A stretch of DNA of 23,318 nt, taken from the IMG/VR virus record IMGVR_UViG_3300037247_001237, positions 1 to 23,318 of that record; one strand, given 5' to 3'. Source of the stretch: a virus. Every line of letters begins with the position of its first letter. Position 1 is the stretch's first letter. Under the pieces are notes generated by a model. The model saw nothing but the letters and a program-made list of their open reading frames with translations, had not been told where the DNA came from and did no database searches. The position numbers were made by a program, and so were the translations under genes. Below, piece after piece: positions 1 to 6,803 of the stretch.

Positions 1-60
1 GTCCACCCCGAGAACATGGACGCCTTCCAGACCGCCGGCGGGCGACCGCAGCAACCATAG
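1..60 (+). CDS. C-terminal end of an unidentified protein (partial)
   Basis: An open frame enters from the left edge and stops at TAG 58-60, giving 19 residues ending GGRPQQP. The tail is rich in Gly, Pro and Gln, as in a flexible C-terminus. Nothing in it allows a family assignment. It is called coding because it is in frame to the edge and is followed directly by a small gene on the same strand. It could also be chance reading of GC-rich DNA. Confidence 0.4.
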   Translation, partial: VHPENMDAFQTAGGRPQQP

Positions 61-74
61 ACGTCGACGCGATC

Positions 75-230
75 GTGGCCGGGATCCGCCGCGAACAACG
101 AACGCGACGCCTGCTGGCGTTTACGGGGTGCGCCGGGCTGTGCGTCCTGTTGCTAGCAGGCGTCGCGTTCGTTGTGGTGCCGATCGGATCGCACTGGCTG
201 GACGTGATCTGGCGGTTCTGGTTCCCGTAG
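75..230 (+). CDS. small single-pass membrane protein, possible holin-like
   Basis: This frame gives about 51 residues from GTG 75. A strongly basic N-terminus (RREQRTRR) is followed by one hydrophobic segment at roughly residues 13-38 and a short aromatic tail ending WRFWFP. The start is uncertain. No ATG exists in frame, the frame is open to the left edge, and an ATA at 57 overlaps the upstream stop, so GTG 75 is only the best conventional choice. No clear Shine-Dalgarno sequence precedes it. Small membrane proteins beside a membrane-anchored coiled-coil protein are common in phage lysis clusters, which suggests a holin-like or spanin-associated role. That is inference from size, topology and position, and no holin family motif is recognised. 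Confidence 0.5.
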   Translation: MAGIRREQRTRRLLAFTGCAGLCVLLLAGVAFVVVPIGSHWLDVIWRFWFP

Positions 231-247
231 AGTAGGATCGAGGCACC

Positions 248-556
248 ATGAAGAGGCGCCTCTTTCTTTTGGGTCTGCTCTTCACCTTCCTGTCGGCGGG
301 CTGGACGTTGCGTGCGTGCCGCGTGACCGGCGAGATCGCCGCGGCTGATAAGGCGTGGGCGGAGGGGCTGCTGGCGGAGGTGAAAGGTGAGGTGCATCTC
401 GCGGTCCAGACCGTGAGCGCCAAGGCCGACAATGTCGAGAAGAAGATCGACGGCGTCGACGAGACGATCGCCGGACTGCAGGCCACGATCGAGGAACTGA
501 ACCTGCGCCTCAAGGCGCTCCGCGACGAACTCAGCAAGCTCACAGGAGGGGACTGA
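248..556 (+). CDS. membrane-anchored coiled-coil protein, possible inner-membrane spanin-like
   Basis: The protein is 102 residues long. Residues 1-4 are basic and 5-20 hydrophobic, forming a signal anchor. The rest, from about residue 30, is charged and helical, with a heptad-like pattern at about 60-98 (VEKKIDGVDETIAGLQ onward) that predicts a coiled coil. This topology resembles Rz-type i-spanins or other phage-encoded periplasmic coiled-coil proteins, but no family signature is visible. The Cys in LRAC at residues 21-24 is a poor lipobox because Arg sits at -2. GAGG at 240-243 lies just before the ATG. The stop overlaps the next start as TGATG at 554-558, so the gene is translationally coupled to the large fibre-like protein. 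A structural coiled-coil role for that neighbour is an alternative. Confidence 0.75.
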   Translation: MKRRLFLLGLLFTFLSAGWTLRACRVTGEIAAADKAWAEGLLAEVKGEVHLAVQTVSAKADNVEKKIDGVDETIAGLQATIEELNLRLKALRDELSKLTGGD

Positions 557-3174
557 TGCCCAAAGGCGACGCCAACGATCCCTGGCTCATCCCCGGCGAC
601 TTCACGAGTCCGCAGGTCGCGCTGGCGGACGGTTCGGTGGTCAACGGTCACTTCCTGGAGTGGTCCGACCACACCGCCGAGGACGGCAGTGGCAAGATCA
701 ACATCACGAAGGAGATCACGCTCACCTACACGGCGGCGTTTCGTTCCGGGTACGGGGCGGTCGGCGGACTGAAGGCATTCCCGACGGTGCTCCAGAGCAC
801 CATCGTGCTCCCGACGGTGTTTGTCGACAACGCCGACAACGTCACGATCAACGGGTTCATCGGGCGCGACATCCGCTTCGACAACGACCGAGTGGCGCTC
901 CTTTCGGTGACGGGTTCGGACAACTGCAAACTCATCAACCCGCAGGCATTCGTGTGGGGCCACCAGCTGAGTGTCGCGCCCTTCAACGCCAACAACGGTC
1001 ACGCGATCAGGATGTCGGGCTGCCTGAACTTCCTGATCCTGGGCGCGCGACTGTTCTCGCACCTGCACAATCCGGCCAGCCTCACTTCCCTCGGTGCTGG
1101 GATCAAAGTCGTCGGCACGAGTACCGGCAAGATTCTCAACTGCACCATCGACAATTTCAGCCTCACCCTCATCGGGTCGTTCTTCGAGGAAGGGTCAATC
1201 CGCCTCGACGGTGCCGGCGTGGACGTGACGGTCAAGAATACGTTTGCGAACGCCCGACCTCTGGACGGGGGGGCAGTCGCCTACACGCACTTCATGGCGA
1301 CCGGAGGCGCGGGCTTCAACGCCGCCTCGAACAACAACGCGGCGGCTGACGGGTCAGCTCCTGGGGCTGCCAGCCAGACGCTTGTGCGGCACGCGAACGT
1401 GGCCTTCTACGGGATCGGTGCCGGAAGGGGCGACGCAGTAGCGGGCGGTTCGGCAGACGGTGCTGGCATTGCGGACGCGGACCTCGTCGGGCGCAGTGAC
1501 ATCGACGGCAACCCGTGGCCGACCACTCCGCACATCGGCGCCTGGGCGGTCGCCAAGACGATCCCCTCGATCCCCAGCGCACCAATCACCGCGACCGCGA
1601 TGGACGGGGTGACTCCAGCCCGCACCGTGATGGTGGGTGAGGCGTGGGCCTACAAGACGGTCGGGGAAGCCCTCGATTGCTTGCGGACTCAGTTCGATGT
1701 GAGTATCGCGCTCGCGCACGAGTTGTCTCCTGAACTCGACGGCACCCAGAGAGACGGGGAAGCGGTGCTGGTCTTGATCGACGGCGATCTCGGTGTTCCT
1801 CGCGGGGATGATCGGTGCCTCTTCGCGGGCAAAGAGTCGTCGGCGCTGGTACGGCCCAAGATTTGGATCCAGCAGATCGGAACCCGCACCTTCAAGACCG
1901 CGAACCCCGCAGTGAAGGGCCGGTGGATGTGGGTTGCCCAGACGAACACCGACACCGACCTAGACATCGCGGGCATCCTCACGACGGACTGCTTCTCTGA
2001 TCTCGACAGCACTTTCGCGGACCTGGAGCACACGGGAACCTGGGTGCGTCCGGCGGTCTGTGTCGTCTGGGCCTCCAACGCGAGCGCGCCCGACATCACC
2101 TTCCGGTTTCGCAACAACCGGATCCTCAATTTCCAGACAAACCCGTTCACTGGCACTTCCGCAATCAATGCGTTCCTGTTGAGCCGAGGCGGTGGCGGGG
2201 GAGACATGAACATCGTCTGCGATCTCAACTACTGCGAGAGCGACGTGGTGGATGCCGCGGTCGTGATTTCTGGCGGTGGTGCGCTCCTCCAGATGAGCAG
2301 CAGCACCGTGACCATCGGCTCCGCTGGTGGTTCTCTCAGTTGGTCCAACAATACCCTGGTCTCGAAAGGTCTCGTGGCGCCGGCGTCCGGCACTGCCCCC
2401 GACCCGCTGGTCGATGGAGGTACGGCAACTGCTCGCCTGACGCATCACAACAATGTCTCCTTTGCGCTCTCCGGCGCCCATACGGAGATGATGCTCTCTA
2501 CGTTCACCGACACGTCCGACTTGGCGAACGCCACGAGCGATACGAGCGCACCGGGAGGTACGGGATTCATTCGCAACCTTGCGGGCTCGGCCTTCGAGGA
2601 TGACTCGGACTTCGAGGTCAGTGGTGGAGACTTCCATCCGGTTGTCGGAAGCGTGCTGGAAGATGCTGCCGACGCCGGCACCACGAAGGCGACAGACATC
2701 GACGGCAACCCGTGGATCGTCGGCGCGAACATCGGCGCGCTCAACTCCATTGGTGTTGCACCGAGCGCAGTCGCCAATCAGACTGGCGCGGGCGGGTCAC
2801 GCCATGAGATCTGCTTCACCTTGACGGACGCGACCTCCCGCGCGGGCGACGTCACGCCGCAGTACTCGACCGACGGCGGGCGCACCTGGACCAACGCGAC
2901 CGTCGTCGACCCGGCCAGCATCCTGGCCCTCGCCTCGAGCCCTGGTGGCACGGAGCACTGCGTGATCTGGGACGCAGAGGCCGACGGGTTCGACGGGACG
3001 CTCGTGAGCGTGATGTTCCGAATCGTCACCGCCACTTTCGGCGAGGGCGAGTCGCTGGCCTTCAACGTCCAGGTCTTGCCCGGCGCGGGCTCGCCACGCA
3101 TGGCCCTGGTGGCCCAGCAACTGCTCGCCGCGGATGTGATCGACGAGGACGACCTCTTCCTGCTCGGTCAGTAG
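556..3174 (+). CDS. large beta-helix-like fibre or adsorption protein
   Basis: The product has 872 residues, is rich in Asn, Asp, Gly, Thr and Ser, and has no signal peptide. Residues about 90-240 carry short repeats of the kind seen in right-handed parallel beta-helices (NADNVTINGF, GSDNCKLINP, TGKILNCTIDNF). Two related segments end with nearly the same motif, SDIDGNPW near residue 316 and TDIDGNPW near 715, each followed by an HIGAW or NIGAL element. This closing motif is familiar from bacterial and phage beta-helix surface proteins. Residues about 735-855 look like a separate beta-sandwich (DVTPQYSTDGGRTWTNA). The likely role is a tail-fibre, tailspike or other receptor-binding component. 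No catalytic residues for polysaccharide lyase or hydrolase activity can be assigned. The start is set by AGGAGGGG at 544-551 and the TGATG overlap. A promoter-like gap follows. Confidence 0.85.
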   Translation: MPKGDANDPWLIPGDFTSPQVALADGSVVNGHFLEWSDHTAEDGSGKINITKEITLTYTAAFRSGYGAVGGLKAFPTVLQSTIVLPTVFVDNADNVTINGFIGRDIRFDNDRVALLSVTGSDNCKLINPQAFVWGHQLSVAPFNANNGHAIRMSGCLNFLILGARLFSHLHNPASLTSLGAGIKVVGTSTGKILNCTIDNFSLTLIGSFFEEGSIRLDGAGVDVTVKNTFANARPLDGGAVAYTHFMATGGAGFNAASNNNAAADGSAPGAASQTLVRHANVAFYGIGAGRGDAVAGGSADGAGIADADLVGRSDIDGNPWPTTPHIGAWAVAKTIPSIPSAPITATAMDGVTPARTVMVGEAWAYKTVGEALDCLRTQFDVSIALAHELSPELDGTQRDGEAVLVLIDGDLGVPRGDDRCLFAGKESSALVRPKIWIQQIGTRTFKTANPAVKGRWMWVAQTNTDTDLDIAGILTTDCFSDLDSTFADLEHTGTWVRPAVCVVWASNASAPDITFRFRNNRILNFQTNPFTGTSAINAFLLSRGGGGGDMNIVCDLNYCESDVVDAAVVISGGGALLQMSSSTVTIGSAGGSLSWSNNTLVSKGLVAPASGTAPDPLVDGGTATARLTHHNNVSFALSGAHTEMMLSTFTDTSDLANATSDTSAPGGTGFIRNLAGSAFEDDSDFEVSGGDFHPVVGSVLEDAADAGTTKATDIDGNPWIVGANIGALNSIGVAPSAVANQTGAGGSRHEICFTLTDATSRAGDVTPQYSTDGGRTWTNATVVDPASILALASSPGGTEHCVIWDAEADGFDGTLVSVMFRIVTATFGEGESLAFNVQVLPGAGSPRMALVAQQLLAADVIDEDDLFLLGQ

Positions 3175-3175
3175 G

Positions 3176-3204
3176 TTGCGCGGTTGAGGGGGCGCCGCTA
3201 CCCT
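3176..3204 (+). promoter_or_regulatory. candidate promoter upstream of the 134-residue gene
   Basis: A -35-like TTGCGC (3176-3181) is separated by 17 bases from a -10-like TACCCT (3199-3204). It lies right after a stop codon and 41 bases before the ATG at 3246. The -10 fits the TANNNT form shared with four other gaps in this window. The match to the classical consensus is weak on its own, so confidence rests mainly on the recurrence. Confidence 0.4.
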
Positions 3205-3228
3205 GGGCCGGCCAACTTCGGCCGGCTC
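3205..3228 (+). terminator. GC-rich hairpin, terminator-like or 5' leader hairpin
   Basis: A 9-base-pair stem (3205-3213 with 3220-3228, including one G-U pair) closes a six-base loop AACTTC. It is followed by the pyrimidine-rich tract TTCTCT. It could be an intrinsic terminator for the preceding large gene or, if the promoter at 3176-3204 is used, a hairpin at the very 5' end of the new transcript. The sequence alone does not decide. Confidence 0.45.
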
Positions 3229-3245
3229 TTCTCTGGAGACCTACG

Positions 3246-3650
3246 ATGGCTGCACTGCAAGACTCCTTGACCGCGATCGCAGAAGTCTTGGCGGGGCCGG
3301 CATCCGACGACGCCGTCGGGGTGAGCGGCGCCAACGGGACCGACATTACCGACACGACCCCGCGCGAGATTCTCGCCGCCCCCGCCTCGGGCAAGCGGTT
3401 CCGAATCACTCAGATCGTCGCCCACAACCGCACGGCGGCCGAAGTCCCGATCATCATCATCGAGGATGGTTCGGCCGTCGAACTGTACCGCTTCAACCTG
3501 GGCGCCGGCGGTGCCGCGGACAGCCGCGTGATCGTCGACCTCCATCCGCCGATCTTGGTTGCGGTCGACGAGAGCGTCGCCGGCCAGGCGACCACCGCGA
3601 CGGGCGACACGGTCGTCACGCTGCGCGGCTTCGAAGAGACGCCCGTCTAG
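3246..3650 (+). CDS. small beta-rich protein, likely virion or fibre accessory
   Basis: This 134-residue protein has a helical N-terminus (about 1-15) and a mainly beta remainder. The stretch ASGKRFRITQIVAHN followed by IIIIEDG is a pattern I associate with small phage structural proteins that form a single beta-sandwich, but I cannot name the family. There are no cysteines, no membrane segment and no signal peptide. TGGAG at 3234-3238 precedes the ATG at a normal distance. It sits between two fibre-like genes, which suggests a fibre-tip, fibre-attachment or decoration role by context. Function is otherwise unknown. Confidence 0.75.
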   Translation: MAALQDSLTAIAEVLAGPASDDAVGVSGANGTDITDTTPREILAAPASGKRFRITQIVAHNRTAAEVPIIIIEDGSAVELYRFNLGAGGAADSRVIVDLHPPILVAVDESVAGQATTATGDTVVTLRGFEETPV

Positions 3651-3707
3651 CACTCCGAAGGGAGGCTGGGGCCGCGGCGGTGAGCGAGCGGTCCCGGCCG
3701 GTCAATC

Positions 3708-4250
3708 ATGGCGGACGACACCCGTCACCAGATCAATCTCGCGCCGACCGACGCGGAGCGGGATGTATTCCTCGAATACGCCAAGCTGACCGGCGGGCCG
3801 GGCGCCGACCCAGAGGTGTTCGTCAGGCTGGTGATCGACGACATCGAGTGCATTCGGTTCCGGTCCCAGCCCACCAAGGACATCGTGATCGGCGGCCCGA
3901 TCGTCGGTGAAGAGTTCGAGGTCAGCACCACCGACAACACCGTCACGACGATCTCGACGATCCCGATTGCGGATGATACGGCCGTGGCCTTGGAGGTCCG
4001 GGGCGAGGGAGTCAGGACGAACGGTGCGGATCAGGCGGCCTACATTCGGCGCGCGTTGCTGTTCCGGCGCGGTGGAGGTCCGGCGACAATCGAGGGCTCC
4101 GTGAGCAACGAGTGGACTGTGGAATCGGCGTCCGCGTGGAACTTCACGATTGGCGTCTCCGGCAACAACTGCATCATCACCGTGAAGGGCTCCGGCAGTC
4201 ACGATGTTGACTGGTTTGCCTCGGTGATCCAGCGGGAAAGACCGCTCTAA
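3708..4250 (+). CDS. fibre-associated beta-domain protein
   Basis: The protein has 180 residues. A short N-terminal segment (1-55) is followed by a domain with the pattern TVTTISTIPI, then ALEVRGEG, then AYIRRALLFRRGGG, then SAWNFTIGVSG and finally VDWFASV. From family knowledge this layout resembles a beta-sandwich domain often found at the C-terminal end of phage tail-fibre and capsid-fibre proteins, with a terminal 'VxW' strand. Here it is a stand-alone gene. The ATG at 3708 is the only plausible start because an in-frame stop lies at 3681. It has no convincing Shine-Dalgarno sequence. A GGGAGG at 3659-3664 is too far upstream. The stop overlaps the next ATG as TAATG at 4248-4252, indicating coupling with the repeat fibre. 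Confidence 0.8.
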   Translation: MADDTRHQINLAPTDAERDVFLEYAKLTGGPGADPEVFVRLVIDDIECIRFRSQPTKDIVIGGPIVGEEFEVSTTDNTVTTISTIPIADDTAVALEVRGEGVRTNGADQAAYIRRALLFRRGGGPATIEGSVSNEWTVESASAWNFTIGVSGNNCIITVKGSGSHDVDWFASVIQRERPL

Positions 4251-5899
4251 TGGCGCAAGTGCTCTCCACTCCCTTCGGCGCGGGTCTCGCCATCACGGTC
4301 GACGCCGACCCCACCATCACGCCTTGTGCGGGGATTCCTCGCGGGTCGGTGATCGTGTTCGATGATGGGGTTGGCGAACCCAAGTGCTATCACAAACACG
4401 ACGACGCCGACACCGACGCCGACAACACGATTCGGTTCGTGATGGCCAGCGGCGGAGGCGAGGTTCAGGTCGAGTACCTCAATGTGGGCGACCCCTCGGT
4501 CCCGGCGGACGCACCGGGCGAAGCCTCATTCGGCGGGCAGGTGATAGTCGATGGGAACGTGACGATCCTATTGGCGCCCACGGCACCGACCGCGGCGGGT
4601 GCGTCCCTCACGGTCAACCCGGTGGGCGCGACGGCGGGTGCGTACTTGCTCTACCTCGGCGTGGGTGGCGTCGATTCGATGACCGTGGATGAGGCCGGCA
4701 ACGCGGTGATCGGCGTGTTGGGCAGCGGCTCGCTGTCTGTGCCGGGCGCCGGGGTTAGTAGTGAACAGTTTGGGTTGGGTGCGTCGGCAGCAGGCGCCTT
4801 CACTACGGTGATTGGCGTAAGCGCGACCGGGGCGGGCGAGCGCGCCGTCGTGATCGGCAAGGGTGCCAGCGCGCCAGACCGGGGTGCAATCGTTCTCGGT
4901 TACCTAGCAGCGTCTACCGGCACCTGGGGCATAGCAATCGGGGAAAGTGTGACGGCGGCTGCTTGGACTGTCTCGATTGGTGCCACCAGCGACGCGATGA
5001 CCACCGGCTCGATTGCCATTGGGCGCACGGCTCAGGCCGGCACGGCGAACTACAACATTGCTATCGGCACGAGCGCCAACGCGCAGGGCACCGTCGGGGG
5101 CGTGGCGATTGGCTACAACGCGCAGGCGACGACCGGCGCAAGTCCGTTCGCGCTCGGGTATAGTTCCATCGCCACTGGCAACTACTCGCTCGCCTTGGGC
5201 TACAACGCGGTTGCTTCGGGTGCCGGCGCGGTCGCCATTGGATATCACACAGACGCCACGGTCGCCTTCGGATTTGCGATGGGCTACAACGCCCAAGCGA
5301 CCGGCGGGTCGTACGCGACGGCGCTGGGGTACTCGGCGAACGCCTCGGCGGCTGCCGCGTTCGCGCTCGGCGCGTTCGCCACAAGCGCCTATGCCGGCAT
5401 TGCGCTCGGCTACCATGCCGACACGACCGCCGCGGGCCAGTTCGTGGTGGGCGCGTCGGAATCGCCGATCACCGCCATGTACATCGGTGAGGGCGTGACG
5501 AGTCCGGAGCCGAGCGACTTCACGCTCAACGCCACGGGCGGCAGTGGCACCGACATCGCCGCTGGCGAGTTTATCGTGGCCGTGGGTCGCAGCACAGGTG
5601 CCGGCGATCCGGGAAGACTCATCTTCAAGACGACCGCCGTAGAGGCCAGCAGCGCGACGCTTCAGGCGTTGCGGACGGCGCTGGTTCTCGATGACCTGAA
5701 TGCGGAGTTCAAGGGCACGGCATCGATTGCGTCTAAACTAACCGTTTTTGGTGAAATAGAGCTGAACAGTACTCTCAACCACGACGGCGCAAACATCGGC
5801 TTCTATGGCACCGCCCCCATTGGGAAGCAGATCGGAGTGGCCGTGACCGCCGCCGCGGTTCACGCCGCCCTCGTCAACCTCGGACTCATCGCCGCCTAG
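4250..5899 (+). CDS. tail fibre with YadA-head-like repeats
   Basis: This is a 549-residue fibre. Residues about 1-95 form a distinct N-terminal region, probably for attachment. Residues about 201-399 contain about 14 tandem repeats of 13-15 residues with the core A-[IL]-G-[YxR]-x-A-x-A, for example AIGYNAQATTGAS, ALGYNAVASGAGA and ALGYSANASAAAA. These match the repeats of the YadA-type head of trimeric autotransporter adhesins, which fold as a left-handed beta-roll trimer. Residues about 510-549 carry the C-terminal phage motif DGANIGFYGTAPIGKQ followed by HAALVNLGLI, common at the ends of phage fibre proteins. There is no signal peptide and no YadA membrane anchor, so it is a virion fibre, not an autotransporter. 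Codons 495-504 are unusually AT-rich. It probably binds the host receptor as a trimer. Confidence 0.88.
   Translation: MAQVLSTPFGAGLAITVDADPTITPCAGIPRGSVIVFDDGVGEPKCYHKHDDADTDADNTIRFVMASGGGEVQVEYLNVGDPSVPADAPGEASFGGQVIVDGNVTILLAPTAPTAAGASLTVNPVGATAGAYLLYLGVGGVDSMTVDEAGNAVIGVLGSGSLSVPGAGVSSEQFGLGASAAGAFTTVIGVSATGAGERAVVIGKGASAPDRGAIVLGYLAASTGTWGIAIGESVTAAAWTVSIGATSDAMTTGSIAIGRTAQAGTANYNIAIGTSANAQGTVGGVAIGYNAQATTGASPFALGYSSIATGNYSLALGYNAVASGAGAVAIGYHTDATVAFGFAMGYNAQATGGSYATALGYSANASAAAAFALGAFATSAYAGIALGYHADTTAAGQFVVGASESPITAMYIGEGVTSPEPSDFTLNATGGSGTDIAAGEFIVAVGRSTGAGDPGRLIFKTTAVEASSATLQALRTALVLDDLNAEFKGTASIASKLTVFGEIELNSTLNHDGANIGFYGTAPIGKQIGVAVTAAAVHAALVNLGLIAA
4850..5452 (+). repeat. array of about 14 YadA-head-like 13-15-residue repeats
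   Basis: Protein-level tandem repeats with consensus [SA]-[IL]-[AG]-[IL]-G-Y-x-A-x-A-x-G lie within the fibre gene. The DNA repeats are diverged, so the array looks old rather than a fresh slippage expansion. Recurring pieces include GGCTACAACGC and variants of GCGATTGG. Confidence 0.8.
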
Positions 5900-5916
5900 T
5901 TGGGGATCGGAACCAA

Positions 5917-6435
5917 ATGCTACACCTCACCCCGCAAGCCCTGCTCGACCAACTGTTGGCCGAGTCCGACAAGCCGCTCCCCGCCGAGGGCGAGGAGTCC
6001 ATCACGGATTACCTGTCGTGCGCGGTGGTGCTCGTCGACGACGCCGGCGCCGAACTTGGTGTTTCGGCAACCGTGACGCTGCGGATCGGGCAGTCGGACG
6101 ATCCCGCTGACGGCCCCGAGGCACAACGTGCGCGCATCGCGGTCTGCCACCTGCGGGGCGCCGGTAACCAACTCGGCGGACACCGTCGCCACCTGCCGAT
6201 GCGCGACCTCGACGGCACGCGCCAGATCACCGAGACGGTCGAGATTCCCGATCCGACCGACGAAGAACCCGACCGCAAGCGCGAGGAGACACAGAGGCGC
6301 GTCGTCGCACGGACACTCCGTGGCCTGCTCGGCGAACTCGTCGACGAGGCGAAGGACTGGCAGCCGCGCCCCGGCGACGGCTGGAGCAAAGTCGTCACCG
6401 CACTACGTGATGCCGCCAACCAAGGAGACCGATGA
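5917..6435 (+). CDS. acidic hypothetical protein
   Basis: The protein has 172 residues and is rich in Asp, Glu and Arg. The first 95 residues are probably beta-rich (YLSCAVVLVDDAGAELGVS, then ATVTLRIG). Residues about 105-172 are predicted to be helical and strongly charged (PDRKREETQRRVVARTLRGL). No family is recognised. A GGGGATCGG stretch upstream may serve as ribosome binding site. The last codons overlap the next gene by four bases (ATGA), so the two are translationally coupled. By position it belongs to the small group between the fibre genes and the methyltransferase. It has no membrane segment and no signal peptide. Confidence 0.72.
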   Translation: MLHLTPQALLDQLLAESDKPLPAEGEESITDYLSCAVVLVDDAGAELGVSATVTLRIGQSDDPADGPEAQRARIAVCHLRGAGNQLGGHRRHLPMRDLDGTRQITETVEIPDPTDEEPDRKREETQRRVVARTLRGLLGELVDEAKDWQPRPGDGWSKVVTALRDAANQGDR

Positions 6436-6803
6436 TGGCGATACCGAAAGCGATCCAGAAGATCTTCGACCAACTACTCCATGAGGAGCCGAGAGGATCG
6501 GGCGCTCTATTCACTGGCCCGCTCGCCAACCTGATGGCCTCCAAGATTGCGTGCGAGGATCTGGTCGAGGTCGGCGACGAGAAGGCGAAGCGCGCGGCCG
6601 ACGAGCTCCTCAAGGTCTTCACGGGGATGCTCGATTCCTACACGGCCGGGAAGAAAACAGTCGAGGATCTCTACACCACGGCTGCCGAACGGGCCGCCGC
6701 CGGGAAGAAGAAAGCGGCGGCGAAGAAGGCTCCCGCCAAGGCCGAACCGAAGGCCAAGGCGAAGCGGAAGTCCGCCAAGAAGAAGAGCGCCAAACGACAC
6801 TGA
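6432..6803 (+). CDS. small protein with histone-H1-like Lys/Ala tail
   Basis: The protein has 123 residues. Residues 1-85 form a helical, mostly acidic to neutral domain (KAIQKIFDQLL, then ADELLKVFTGML). Residues about 88-123 are a low-complexity basic tail of Lys, Ala and Pro ending AKRKSAKKKSAKRH. Such tails occur in bacterial histone-H1-like and other nucleic-acid-binding proteins. DNA or RNA binding by the tail is therefore likely, but the globular part is not recognised. Translation may start at either of two adjacent ATG codons (6432 or 6435). The gene overlaps its neighbours on both sides (ATGA at 6432-6435, TGATG at 6801-6805). The next protein begins with its own Lys-rich segment, which suggests shared targeting to DNA. 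Confidence 0.75.
   Translation: MMAIPKAIQKIFDQLLHEEPRGSGALFTGPLANLMASKIACEDLVEVGDEKAKRAADELLKVFTGMLDSYTAGKKTVEDLYTTAAERAAAGKKKAAAKKAPAKAEPKAKAKRKSAKKKSAKRH

Noticed and set aside
6551-6802. Earlier in-frame start for the methyltransferase
   Set aside because: That region is coding in the frame of the upstream basic-tail protein, and TGATG coupling at 6801-6805 supports ATG 6803.
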